From: Anaerolineales bacterium
Lineage (GTDB): Bacteria; Chloroflexota; Anaerolineae; Anaerolineales; Villigracilaceae
DNA: 64,000 nt
NCBI GenBank assembly: GCA_023382595.1
Contig: JAHDWB010000001.1
Span: 62,001 to 126,000 of the forward strand
Direction of reading: 5' to 3'
A model generated the notes under the pieces. The model was not told the origin of the DNA. It saw nothing but the letters and a program-made list of their open reading frames with translations, and made no database searches. The stretch's first letter is position 1; every line of letters starts with the position of its first letter. Position numbers and translations under genes: made by a program. Of this stretch, positions 41,326 through 49,474 are shown one piece after another.

Positions 41326-41853
41326 ATGACAGAAGAGCTGCTGGATATCGTGGACGACAACGACCATGTCATCGGACAAGAATCGCGCGCCATCGTTCAC
41401 CAGCGCGGACTTCAGCATCGCGGTGTGCATGTTTTTTTATTTACCGATGATGGAAAAATGCTGATCCAAAAACGCAGTGCCGATCGCGCCGCATCCCCCT
41501 CCCTGCTGGATTGCTCCATCTCGGAGCATGTCAAAGCTGGAGAAGATTATCACGATGCGGCAGTCCGCGGCATGAAGGAGGAGTTGGGTGTGGAGGGGAT
41601 CGAGATCGAACGCCTGACAAAATTCCGCATGAACTATGGCGTGAACGACAATGAAATCAGCGAGTTATATCAGGGTGTGGTACATCCCGAACTTGTGCAG
41701 TTTGACCCCGTGGAAATCGAATCCGTGATGTACCTGAGTATGGATGAATTAAGAAGGGTGCTTCAAGAGCAACGCCCGTTGCTGTGCGGATGGTTTGTAG
41801 AAATGCTGGATCTGTACTTTAACGGAAGGGGAAAAATGCAGGTAATGGGGTAA
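41326..41853 (+). CDS. Nudix hydrolase (isopentenyl-diphosphate isomerase-like)
   Basis: Protein of 175 residues with a Nudix box in GEDYHDAAVRGMKEELGVEG. The overall pattern (QHRGVHVFLFTDDGKMLIQKR, DCSISEHVKAGE) is close to type I IPP isomerase and YfcD-like Nudix hydrolases. It could isomerise IPP or hydrolyse a nucleoside diphosphate derivative; the distinction needs the Cys/Glu active-site check. It is a single gene between strong terminators. Confidence 0.87.
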   Translation: MTEELLDIVDDNDHVIGQESRAIVHQRGLQHRGVHVFLFTDDGKMLIQKRSADRAASPSLLDCSISEHVKAGEDYHDAAVRGMKEELGVEGIEIERLTKFRMNYGVNDNEISELYQGVVHPELVQFDPVEIESVMYLSMDELRRVLQEQRPLLCGWFVEMLDLYFNGRGKMQVMG

Positions 41854-41898
41854 AAATTCGGCGAGGAAAATGACGATTGGCTGTATCAGCCACAAATC

Positions 41899-41930
41899 AA
41901 AGGGCGAGGCGTTTCCACCCCGCCCTTTTT
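41899..41930. terminator. Bidirectional terminator between Nudix and lipoprotein genes
   Basis: Arms AAAGGGCG and CGCCCTTT enclose 14 bases; TTTTT follows on the plus strand, and T-containing sequence follows on the minus strand. Confidence 0.75.
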
Positions 41931-41939
41931 CATCCAGAC

Positions 41940-42623
41940 TTACGGGCAATCCTTGTAATAAGTGACAAATCGCTCGATCTTCTCGGTCCGATCCACCACG
42001 CCGCCGTTACGATTCAACCCGATGAACTGGAAATCGATCCAGGCTTTATCAAGGCGCAGGTCGGGGTGCACGTCCAGCCCAGTGAAGACCCGGGTGAAGT
42101 TACCCTGCCTGTCACTTGTCATTTCACCGATGCTCTTCCAAACAGACGGATACAATGCGGCGGGATTATCCACGATGCGGTAATAGAGGACCGCGCTCGT
42201 GATCTCAGGTCTGTTGGCAGTGATGCTGATCGTCATCTCGCGCGGATAACAGCGCATCGTCAGGAGATTGCTGGAGAACGTGATGTTCGTGAACACGCCC
42301 TTGCCGAGCGCATTGTCGATCGTGACCGGTGTCAGGTCAGACGACGATGAAGAAGCGTCAACGGTGGGAAGCGCTTCCGTCGGCTGGGGAATATCGGTCG
42401 GTACAAGCGTCTCTGTCGGTGCGACAGTTTGAGGAACCTCTGTCGGCGGTTCCTCGGTAGGCAGCGGAACGGCTGTAGGCGGAAGTACTTCGGTCGGCGG
42501 AATGACAGTCACAAGCACAGTCGCGATGATCGGCGTGGGCTGTTCCTGCTGAACCGGCTCCACCACTCCGCAAGCCGCCAGCGTCAACATCAGAGCCAGC
42601 GAAATCATAAGAACTTTTTTCAT
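41940..42623 (-). CDS. Proline/threonine-rich lipoprotein
   Basis: Secreted protein of 227 residues. The signal ends in lipobox LAAC, followed by about 70 residues of PTEVP-type low-complexity linker (30-100) and a C-terminal domain of about 125 residues with two Cys. I do not recognise that domain. Such Pro/Thr linkers are typical for surface lipoproteins of Chloroflexota. GAGGAG lies 6 bases before the ATG. Confidence 0.75.
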   Translation of the reverse strand: MKKVLMISLALMLTLAACGVVEPVQQEQPTPIIATVLVTVIPPTEVLPPTAVPLPTEEPPTEVPQTVAPTETLVPTDIPQPTEALPTVDASSSSSDLTPVTIDNALGKGVFTNITFSSNLLTMRCYPREMTISITANRPEITSAVLYYRIVDNPAALYPSVWKSIGEMTSDRQGNFTRVFTGLDVHPDLRLDKAWIDFQFIGLNRNGGVVDRTEKIERFVTYYKDCP

Positions 42624-42754
42624 ATTTACTCCTCTTTTTTCGTGAATTCTACGTCGAACCGGTACAAAAACCTTTCACCCTTTGGGGCTATTTATTGGAC
42701 TTCCGCTTATCATTTCTGCAAGGAAAGCGCCCATTTTTGCCAAAATCCCCTCGA

Positions 42755-42784
42755 TTGAATTCGACAATTCTTATCAGGTATAAT
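42755..42784 (+). promoter_or_regulatory. Promoter of the TIGR03960 gene (leaderless)
   Basis: TTGAAT (42755-42760) and TATAAT (42779-42784) are 18 bases apart, and only 6 bases separate the -10 box from the ATG at 42791. Confidence 0.65.
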
Positions 42785-42790
42785 GGGCGC

Positions 42791-44707
42791 ATGTTAACCC
42801 CTGAACAGATCGAAAGCAAACTCGAACGAATTCTCTTAAAAGTACAGAAGCCGGGTCGCTACGTGGGCGGTGAACTCAATTCCATCATCAAAGATTGGGA
42901 AAAGACACAGACCAAGGTCGCCTTTGTTTTCCCCGATGTGTACGATATAGGCGTCTCGAATGTTGGGCTGAAGGTGCTGTATGACCAGGTCAATCAGCGG
43001 GATGACGCGCTCGCCGAACGCGCCTATTCCCCCTGGCTGGACATGGAAGCCTTGATGCGCGAACACGGGATCCCGCTCTACGCGCTCGAATCAAAACAAC
43101 CTCTAGCCTGCTTCGACCTGATCGGCTTTTCTCTCCCGTATGAGACTCTCTTCACTAATGCCATCAATGTATTGGATCTCGCTGGAGTCCCCGTCCGTTC
43201 GGCTGAACGGGACGAGACGCATCCCATCATCATCGCAGGCGGTCACGCCGCCACCAATCCCGAACCGATGCACGCCTTCATTGACGCGTTCGTCATCGGC
43301 GAAGGCGAGGAAGTCATCCACGAGATCATCGACGTCATTCAAAGGACGAAGGGTGCAAAACGTGAGGATACCCTGCGTGAATTGGTAAAACTGAACGGCG
43401 TGTACGTGCCGCGCTTTTACGAAACCACCTACATGGAGGACGGGACTGTCGCCTACACCGAGCCGACCATCCCTGAAGCGCCAAAGGTGGTGAACAAACG
43501 CATCGTGGCAAAACTCCCGCCGCCGCCGACGAAGTTCATCGTACCGAACATCGACGTGGTTCATAACCGCGTCTCGGTCGAGATCATGCGCGGATGCACG
43601 CGCGGGTGTCGATTCTGTCAGGCTGGAATGATTACCCGTCCCGTACGGGAACGAAGCGTGGAAGAGGTAGTGGATGCCGCCGAGCAGGCAGTCCGTGCGA
43701 CGGGGTTCGAAGAACTGGCTTTGCTGTCGCTTTCCTCTTCCGATTATTCCTATATCAAAGATCTGGTGGATGCCATCAGCAAACGCTTTGAAGGACGCAA
43801 ACTGACCGTCTCCCTGCCGTCATTGAGAATTGAGTCGGTATCGGTGGATCTGATGGAAAAACTGAAACAGCGCCGTTCCGGCGGGTTCACACTCGCGCCC
43901 GAAGCCGCCAGCGAACGGATGCGCAAGATCATCAATAAATACATCCCTGATGAAGACATCATCAATACCACGCGCGAGATTTACAGCCGCGGCTGGACGA
44001 CGATCAAATTGTATTTCATGATCGGGCATCCCAGCGAAACGCTGGAGGACGTGCAAGCCATTGCCGATCTGTGTAAGCGCGTCATCGCCGAGGGGCGCAA
44101 GGTCGCAGGTTGGAAGGTGAAACTGCACGCGGGAGTCAGCACGTTCGTGCCGAAGCCGCAAACGCCGTTCCAATGGGTTTCATGCGATACACGCGACAGT
44201 GTGCTGGATAAACAGGCATTGCTCAAGCGTGAATTACTAAAAGACAAAAGCATCAAATTGAGCTGGACCAAACCCGACGACACGCTGGTGGAAGCGTGGC
44301 TCTCGCGCGGCGACCGCCGCATGGCAGATGTCATTTATTCGGCTTGGAAGAACGGCACGCGCTTCGATGCGTGGGAGGAAGGTCGCAACTTCGATGCATG
44401 GATGGCGGCGTTCGAAGAACATGGTCTTGACCACACCTTCTATACCTACCGCCAGCGCCGCACGGACGAGGTATTCCCGTGGGAGCACATCACTGCGGCT
44501 GTGCGCAAGAATTTCCTCTTCCAGGATTTCCGCATGTCACTCGAAGGTCAGATCCGCGTGGATTGCCGTTTGAATTGTTTTGCCTGCGGTATCCTGCCGA
44601 CCTTTGCCAATCTGCGCCGCGAAAACCCCGGTGAAGGCTGGAAGTGCCCCGAGGTGAAAACGCCTGCGCGCAAAATTGATGTTGAACTTCCCGTGGTGGG
44701 TGATTAA
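42791..44707 (+). CDS. TIGR03960-family B12-binding radical SAM protein
   Basis: Iron-sulfur enzyme of 638 residues. An N-terminal cobalamin-binding-like domain (about 40-200) is followed by a radical SAM domain whose cluster motif is CTRGCRFC (Cys-x3-Cys-x2-Cys) in IMRGCTRGCRFCQAG, and a C-terminal region ending in a Cys pair (LNCFACG). The family function is not settled; a link to RNA modification has been suggested because it usually lies next to the TIGR03936 protein, as here. The start was chosen from the leaderless promoter; a longer reading has no ribosome site. Confidence 0.9.
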   Translation: MLTPEQIESKLERILLKVQKPGRYVGGELNSIIKDWEKTQTKVAFVFPDVYDIGVSNVGLKVLYDQVNQRDDALAERAYSPWLDMEALMREHGIPLYALESKQPLACFDLIGFSLPYETLFTNAINVLDLAGVPVRSAERDETHPIIIAGGHAATNPEPMHAFIDAFVIGEGEEVIHEIIDVIQRTKGAKREDTLRELVKLNGVYVPRFYETTYMEDGTVAYTEPTIPEAPKVVNKRIVAKLPPPPTKFIVPNIDVVHNRVSVEIMRGCTRGCRFCQAGMITRPVRERSVEEVVDAAEQAVRATGFEELALLSLSSSDYSYIKDLVDAISKRFEGRKLTVSLPSLRIESVSVDLMEKLKQRRSGGFTLAPEAASERMRKIINKYIPDEDIINTTREIYSRGWTTIKLYFMIGHPSETLEDVQAIADLCKRVIAEGRKVAGWKVKLHAGVSTFVPKPQTPFQWVSCDTRDSVLDKQALLKRELLKDKSIKLSWTKPDDTLVEAWLSRGDRRMADVIYSAWKNGTRFDAWEEGRNFDAWMAAFEEHGLDHTFYTYRQRRTDEVFPWEHITAAVRKNFLFQDFRMSLEGQIRVDCRLNCFACGILPTFANLRRENPGEGWKCPEVKTPARKIDVELPVVGD

Positions 44708-44716
44708 TCCCAAAGT

Positions 44717-45247
44717 ATGAACAAGACCATCTTTTTTCAGCGCCTGGATTTTGAGCGCGATAAATTCGAATTGCTGATCAACCGTGCCGGCTTTTCACGT
44801 CATCTGACGATGAAAGGCGTGTACGGCCATTTATCCATCAAGGATCTGCTGGCGGATGTCCTTTCGCGCGAGCAATTCATTGCCGACCGCTTGAACGAAA
44901 TCCTGCACGGCGAATCGTATGCGCCCTGTGCCTCCTACAGCGCTCTGGAAGATTTCCAAAAGCAATACGGCTATCCAGACTACGAATCGCCGCTGATGGA
45001 GAAGGATAAACCGAACCATCTGGTAATGGAAAAGTTCAAGAATATTGCCCTGGATGAGATCATTTCACAGGAACTTGCGGCATATACGAACATCGTCACA
45101 GCACTTTCGAAGGCAACGCATCATCAATGCCTCGACCATGACCTATTCCACCGCACTGCGGAGCATACCTACAAATCCTACCGCCGGACCGGCGCGGAGA
45201 TCAACCGCTGGCTGAAGAAGATCGCGGCGGAGTCGAAAAAGCGATGA
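44717..45247 (+). CDS. DinB-like / ClbS-DfsB family protein
   Basis: Four-helix-bundle protein of 176 residues resembling the ClbS/DfsB branch of the DinB superfamily (YGHLSIKDLLADVL, DLFHRTAEHTYKSYRRTGAEINRWL). Some relatives are metal-dependent thiol transferases or protect DNA from genotoxins. It lies between two radical-SAM-linked genes and overlaps the second by 4 bases (ATGA), so it is part of that unit. Confidence 0.75.
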   Translation: MNKTIFFQRLDFERDKFELLINRAGFSRHLTMKGVYGHLSIKDLLADVLSREQFIADRLNEILHGESYAPCASYSALEDFQKQYGYPDYESPLMEKDKPNHLVMEKFKNIALDEIISQELAAYTNIVTALSKATHHQCLDHDLFHRTAEHTYKSYRRTGAEINRWLKKIAAESKKR

Positions 45248-45873
45248 GGGCAAGGATCACCTTCACGAAGCAGGGACCATTAAGATACATCGGTCATCTT
45301 GACCTGCACCGTCTTTGGGAACGCGCCATGCGCCGCGCAGACCTGCCCATCACTTATTCGCAGGGATTCCACCCGCAGCCGAAGATCAGTCTCGCCGCCG
45401 CCCTGCCGCTGGGATTCTCCTCCCGCGGCGAAGTGCTGGATGTGCGCCTGAACGAGGAGCTTCCCTTCGAGGAGATCACCAGCCGCTTGCGGGAGTCGCT
45501 TCCGCCGGATATTGCAATCGTCAATGTGACAAGCGTAGACGAACGCGAACCCGCCCTGCAAACGCAGGTGCTTTCGGCGGCGTATGATGTCCATTTGACG
45601 GAAGCAATTGACGGGTCGGAGTTGACGCGCAGGGTTGAGGAGATCATGATGTCCGAATCCATCCTGCGGGAACGTCGCGGAAAACCCTATGATCTGCGTC
45701 CATTGATCGAGATGATGAGCGTTATTTCGGACGCGGATGGCAAGGTATGGCTGAAAATGACACTTGCCGCGCGGGAAGGCGCAACGGGCCGCCCTGAAGA
45801 AGTCTTGTCAGCTTTGGAGATCGAACCGGATACAGCGCGAGTGGAAAGAACGCGCTTGATTTTTCAGGAATAA
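45244..45873 (+). CDS. TIGR03936-family radical SAM-linked protein (DUF2344)
   Basis: Protein of 209 residues that matches DUF2344/TIGR03936: RITFTKQGPLRYIGHLDL, RADLPITYSQGFHPQPKISLAAALPLG and RGEVLDVRL. It is the usual companion of TIGR03960 and in other bacteria is often fused to it. The joint function is unknown. ATGA overlap with the DinB-like gene. A strong terminator follows 13 bases after the stop. Confidence 0.9.
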   Translation: MRARITFTKQGPLRYIGHLDLHRLWERAMRRADLPITYSQGFHPQPKISLAAALPLGFSSRGEVLDVRLNEELPFEEITSRLRESLPPDIAIVNVTSVDEREPALQTQVLSAAYDVHLTEAIDGSELTRRVEEIMMSESILRERRGKPYDLRPLIEMMSVISDADGKVWLKMTLAAREGATGRPEEVLSALEIEPDTARVERTRLIFQE

Positions 45874-45886
45874 AACGTAAAATAGG

Positions 45887-45914
45887 TTCGTCCGACGTTG
45901 TCGGACGAATTTTT
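45887..45914 (+). terminator. Terminator after the TIGR03936 gene
   Basis: A perfect 10-base stem TTCGTCCGAC/GTCGGACGAA with a 3-base loop is followed by TTTTTATATTTTT. It separates this unit from the PrsW gene 20 bases further on. Confidence 0.88.
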
Positions 45915-45934
45915 ATATTTTTGAGGAGAGAATC

Positions 45935-46903
45935 ATGGCATTGCTCGTTTCGATCTTTTTCGGTTTTGTTCCCATGTTCCTGTATGCCGCGTTCATCTAC
46001 TGGCTGGACCGCTACGAAAAGGAACCCAAGGCGCTGCTCGGCGCGGCGTTCATGTGGGGCGTGATCATCGCCGCAGGCGGCGCATTTATCATCAACACGG
46101 TCTTCGGCATCGGCATCTATGTTGTGACAGGCTCCGAGGCGCTCACCAACCTCGGTACGGCTTCCGTGGTTGCGCCGGTGGTGGAGGAAATTCTCAAGGG
46201 CATGGCAGTTGCCGTCGTGTTTCTGATGTTCCGCAAAGAATTCGATTCCATCCTTGACGGCATCATCTATGGCGGCATTGCCGGGCTGGGATTCGCCGCC
46301 GCTGAAAACACGCTCTACATTTATCGAAACGGCTATCTCGAGGGCGGCTGGGAAGGTCTGTTCGCGCTGGTCATCGTGCGCGTCATCCTCGTCGGCTGGA
46401 TGCACGCCTTCTTTACCGCTTTCACCGGCATCGGTTTTGCCATCGCGCGCTTGAACAAAAATATTTTCATCAAGATCATCGCGCCCATTGCGGGTCTTGC
46501 CGTGGCGATCTTCACCCATGCCTTCCACAACACCATCGGCAATTTCTTCTACGGACTCAGCGGGCTGGGCGTCACCATTTTCTTTGACGTCATCGGCTAC
46601 GCCCTCATGTTCGGCTTCATCATCTGGATGATCGTCCATGAACGCAACATTGTCAAACGGCAACTGGTCGAGGAAGTTTCCACAGGCTTGATCACGCAGG
46701 CGCAATACCAAAAGGCATTTTCCCCCTGGACCCTGACCGTGGCTGGCTTGAGCGGAAGGGCGACCTCCCGCTTCTATCATTCGCTCGGCGAACTGGCGCA
46801 CAAGAAGGAACAATTACTTAAACACGGCGACGAAAAGGGCAATACCGCCATCATCGAAACGCTCCGCAGGGAATTGGCGGTACTGGCTCCACAGGTAAAT
46901 TAA
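45935..46903 (+). CDS. prsW: PrsW-family intramembrane metalloprotease
   Basis: Membrane protein of 322 residues with about eight helices. Family motifs are present: YWLDRYEKEPK near the N-terminus, EEILKG with the paired Glu, ENTLYIY, HAFFTAFTGIGFA and HAFHNT with the His residues. PrsW cleaves anti-sigma factors inside the membrane in some bacteria; the substrate here is unknown. GAGGAGAG lies 4 bases before the ATG. Confidence 0.9.
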   Translation: MALLVSIFFGFVPMFLYAAFIYWLDRYEKEPKALLGAAFMWGVIIAAGGAFIINTVFGIGIYVVTGSEALTNLGTASVVAPVVEEILKGMAVAVVFLMFRKEFDSILDGIIYGGIAGLGFAAAENTLYIYRNGYLEGGWEGLFALVIVRVILVGWMHAFFTAFTGIGFAIARLNKNIFIKIIAPIAGLAVAIFTHAFHNTIGNFFYGLSGLGVTIFFDVIGYALMFGFIIWMIVHERNIVKRQLVEEVSTGLITQAQYQKAFSPWTLTVAGLSGRATSRFYHSLGELAHKKEQLLKHGDEKGNTAIIETLRRELAVLAPQVN

Positions 46904-46921
46904 TCGCTTCTTTCCGCGCTC

Positions 46922-46952
46922 AAGGCTGGTGACTGGTTCATCAGCCTTTTTC
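46922..46952 (+). terminator. Terminator of the PrsW gene
   Basis: Arms AAGGCTG and CAGCCTT with a 13-base loop are followed by TTTC. Confidence 0.75.
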
Positions 46953-46980
46953 TGCGCCTATGGTAAAATTCGCTTCGCCC

Positions 46981-47052
46981 GCCCCCGTAGCTCAGTGGAC
47001 AGAGCGTCGGCCTCCGGAGCCGAAGAGCACGGTTCGAGTCCGTGCGGGGGTG
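46981..47052 (+). tRNA. tRNA-Arg (anticodon CCG)
   Basis: A 72-base cloverleaf with acceptor GCCCCCG/CGGGGGT, D stem GCTC/GAGC, anticodon stem TCGGC/GCCGA around loop CTCCGGA, and T arm CACGG TTCGAGT CCGTG. Anticodon CCG reads CGG. CCA is not encoded. TAAAAT at 46964-46969 may be the -10 box. Confidence 0.95.
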
Positions 47053-47056
47053 CCTG

Positions 47057-47085
47057 AAAACCGTCTTCAAGGCGGTTTTTTTGTT
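47057..47085 (+). terminator. Terminator of tRNA-Arg
   Basis: AAAACCG and CGGTTTT form a stem with a short loop, followed by a run of T residues, just after the tRNA. Confidence 0.75.
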
Positions 47086-47104
47086 TTCCAGCCCATTTGT
47101 CTCA

Positions 47105-47133
47105 TTACGGGCAACTCATTTCTTGGATACAAT
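47105..47133 (+). promoter_or_regulatory. Promoter of the SH3-domain lipoprotein gene (leaderless)
   Basis: TTACGG (47105-47110) and TACAAT (47128-47133) are 17 bases apart, and 7 bases separate the -10 box from the GTG start at 47141. Confidence 0.5.
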
Positions 47134-47140
47134 AGATTTC

Positions 47141-48211
47141 GTGCGCCGGCAAATCCTGTTTCTGATTCCCCTGCTTCTCGTACTCACAGGCTGTGACGTC
47201 AACGCGGTCAGTGACCCGATCTCCACTGCCACGCCGGAGTTCGTGACTGCCACCCTGCCGCCAACCGCCATTCCCCAACCGACAAGTACGCCCGCTCCAC
47301 CTTCACCCGCGCCGACTGTTCCACCCATTGAAGGAACGACCACCACGCAGGTCAATGTGCGCGAGGAGACCAGCACCACAAGCGAAAATCTGGGTGTTAT
47401 TCCGCAATTCACAGCGGTACAGATCATTGGACAGGATGCAACCGGAACATGGTACAGAATCATCTACGCAGAGTCCCCATCAGGAAGCGGCTGGGTGCGG
47501 TCGGAGTACGTGCAGGTCAATGCATCAGTGGAGATTCCGGTCATTTTGCCGTCAACAGGCAGCGGGTCCGGCATGAGCGGGCTTGTAATCCAGCGAATAA
47601 ATATCCGAAGCGGCGCAGGGGCAAATTTCGAATCGCTCGGGTTTCTGGAGCAAAATGACGTGGTGTTCGTGACGGGCAGGGATGCAAGCGGTTTGTGGCT
47701 ACAGATCGAATTTTCCGATTCCCCTGATGGAATAGGTTGGGCTTCCGCTGAATTTTTGCAGGTGGAGGATATTGAAAGCCTGCCGGTGATCGGCGACACT
47801 GCGGGAACAGGGGATACAGAAACCGAAACACTACAGTCTGCCGCCATTCCCGCCGCTGCAGATGGCGACTCTCAACAAGAGCCGTTGGCAAAGGTGGTGT
47901 TCGTGCCGGGCGGAATCCGTACCTTGCAATTGGAAAGCGATCTTTCCGCACCCGAAGGCGACCTTGATGATTGGATCGGGTTTTCATCGTCCGGCATGGG
48001 TGTCGTCATCCAATTATCATGTTCAAGCGGCGTATTGCAAGTAGAATTACAGGAAACCGGCAGCGTGCTGGAGACATTCATCATCTCCTGCGGAAGTTCG
48101 CAATTCCTGAGCACGACATCGGATAAAAGTTATCTATTAAGATTGACACTTCCCCCCGCAGATGGATTTCAAGTTTTACATTATCGTTTAAAGATCAAAG
48201 CCAATCAGTAA
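47141..48211 (+). CDS. SH3-domain lipoprotein
   Basis: Surface lipoprotein of about 356 residues beginning with GTG. The signal ends with lipobox LTGC, then comes a Pro/Thr linker of about 50 residues and two bacterial SH3 repeats (TTTQVNVREETSTTSENLG..GTWYRI and VIQRINIRSGAGANFESLG..GLWLQI). The C-terminal about 130 residues form a separate domain. SH3 repeats bind cell-wall peptides. It is followed by a FecR lipoprotein after 12 bases. GTG at 47141 was chosen from the promoter position, because a longer reading runs into the tRNA. Confidence 0.8.
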   Translation: MRRQILFLIPLLLVLTGCDVNAVSDPISTATPEFVTATLPPTAIPQPTSTPAPPSPAPTVPPIEGTTTTQVNVREETSTTSENLGVIPQFTAVQIIGQDATGTWYRIIYAESPSGSGWVRSEYVQVNASVEIPVILPSTGSGSGMSGLVIQRINIRSGAGANFESLGFLEQNDVVFVTGRDASGLWLQIEFSDSPDGIGWASAEFLQVEDIESLPVIGDTAGTGDTETETLQSAAIPAAADGDSQQEPLAKVVFVPGGIRTLQLESDLSAPEGDLDDWIGFSSSGMGVVIQLSCSSGVLQVELQETGSVLETFIISCGSSQFLSTTSDKSYLLRLTLPPADGFQVLHYRLKIKANQ

Positions 48212-48223
48212 ATGGAGAGCAAC

Positions 48224-49465
48224 ATGAACGGAAGAAATTTTTTGTTTGCATGCATGATAATGATCATTATGCTGGCTGCCGGCTGCAAGCCCACAGTAGA
48301 GTCTTCACCTTTATCGGCAGCATTGAGCGAACTTTCCGGCACAGTGGACACAAAACAGGCGGGGGATAGCGCCTTCTTGCCCGCCAGCGCAAATACGGTG
48401 CTTGAGGTCAACGGGCAAGTGCAGACCGGGGATGATGGACGTGTCCGTCTTGATCTGTCGTCCGGAACCATCATCCGTGTAGCTCCGTCTTCGCTGTTCA
48501 CGCTTATCTCCAACGATGAGGTGGAAGGCGGTCTCGCCACAAAATTGAAACTGGATATTGGAAAATTGTTCATCATCCTGAATGGCGGAAGCGCGGATGT
48601 GGAAACTCCTTCCGGCGTGGCATCTGTTCGCGGTTCGTACATGAAGGTGGAAGTTGATCCTGAGACCCTGGATATTTACATCACCTGTCTCGAAGGAGAT
48701 TGTTCCGCCAGCAATCCGGCGGGGGCGGTCAGCTTCACTAACGGTCAGAAGGTTGTTCTCTTTCATCGTGACCCGATAACAGGTAACTGGAGCGTTCCAT
48801 TTGTCGAACCAATGACGCCGGAGGAATTTCAGGAGTGGCTGGATAACAACCCCGAAGCCGCGGATCTATTCAATGAAGCCATGGCAACCATGACCGCATT
48901 CGTGGAACCCACCGAAACCTCTACGCCCACGTCAACCCCGCAGCCCACCCCCACCCTGCAACAGGTACTCCCGCCCGGCGATTCCAGCAGTGCCTGCTTT
49001 AAGATCATCCAGCCGGAAGATGGAGCAAACCTGCCACAAATAGGACAAGTTACCTTTGAATGGGAGGAACAAAGCGGCGCTCAAAAATATCTGATCACAT
49101 TCATCGATGAATTTGGCCGCCGGGCAACTATTCAAACCACAGAGACAAGTACTACAAATTACATTGAAATCTTCCCCAATGGCGGTCAATATAACTGGTT
49201 CGTGACAGCCTATGGCGCGGATGGGAACGAGATCTGCTCTACAGTCGAGTCCACTTTCTCCAAGCCGCAGGGAGATCCCACCTCGACGCCGACCAGAATA
49301 CCCAATCCTGATCCTGATCCGACATCCACCTTGCCGCCTCCGCCAACCGAAGATAGTTGCACAATTGAGGAAAAGTGTGACCCCTATAACGAAGAATGTT
49401 TTGTAGGGTACGAGAGCGACGAATGGTATGAATTTTGCTATGGAGAACTTACACTCCAACCCTGA
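48224..49465 (+). CDS. FecR-domain lipoprotein
   Basis: Lipoprotein of 413 residues: lipobox LAAGC, a FecR-type domain at about 30-190 (GDDGRVRLDLSSGTIIRVAPSS, ETPSGVASVRGSYMKVEV), a Pro/Thr linker, an immunoglobulin-like domain at about 265-350 and a Cys-rich C-terminus with seven Cys in the last 40 residues. FecR proteins usually relay envelope signals. It sits directly before a CHASE2 adenylate cyclase, and this pairing is frequent, so it may present a signal to the cyclase. GGAGAGC lies before the ATG at 48224. Confidence 0.85.
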   Translation: MNGRNFLFACMIMIIMLAAGCKPTVESSPLSAALSELSGTVDTKQAGDSAFLPASANTVLEVNGQVQTGDDGRVRLDLSSGTIIRVAPSSLFTLISNDEVEGGLATKLKLDIGKLFIILNGGSADVETPSGVASVRGSYMKVEVDPETLDIYITCLEGDCSASNPAGAVSFTNGQKVVLFHRDPITGNWSVPFVEPMTPEEFQEWLDNNPEAADLFNEAMATMTAFVEPTETSTPTSTPQPTPTLQQVLPPGDSSSACFKIIQPEDGANLPQIGQVTFEWEEQSGAQKYLITFIDEFGRRATIQTTETSTTNYIEIFPNGGQYNWFVTAYGADGNEICSTVESTFSKPQGDPTSTPTRIPNPDPDPTSTLPPPPTEDSCTIEEKCDPYNEECFVGYESDEWYEFCYGELTLQP

Positions 49466-49474
49466 GTACTGTGG

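Noticed and set aside
45722-46813. A 363-codon open frame on the minus strand
   Set aside because: It is opposite PrsW and the end of the TIGR03936 gene, and its Asp/Glu/His-rich translation is typical of an antisense frame.
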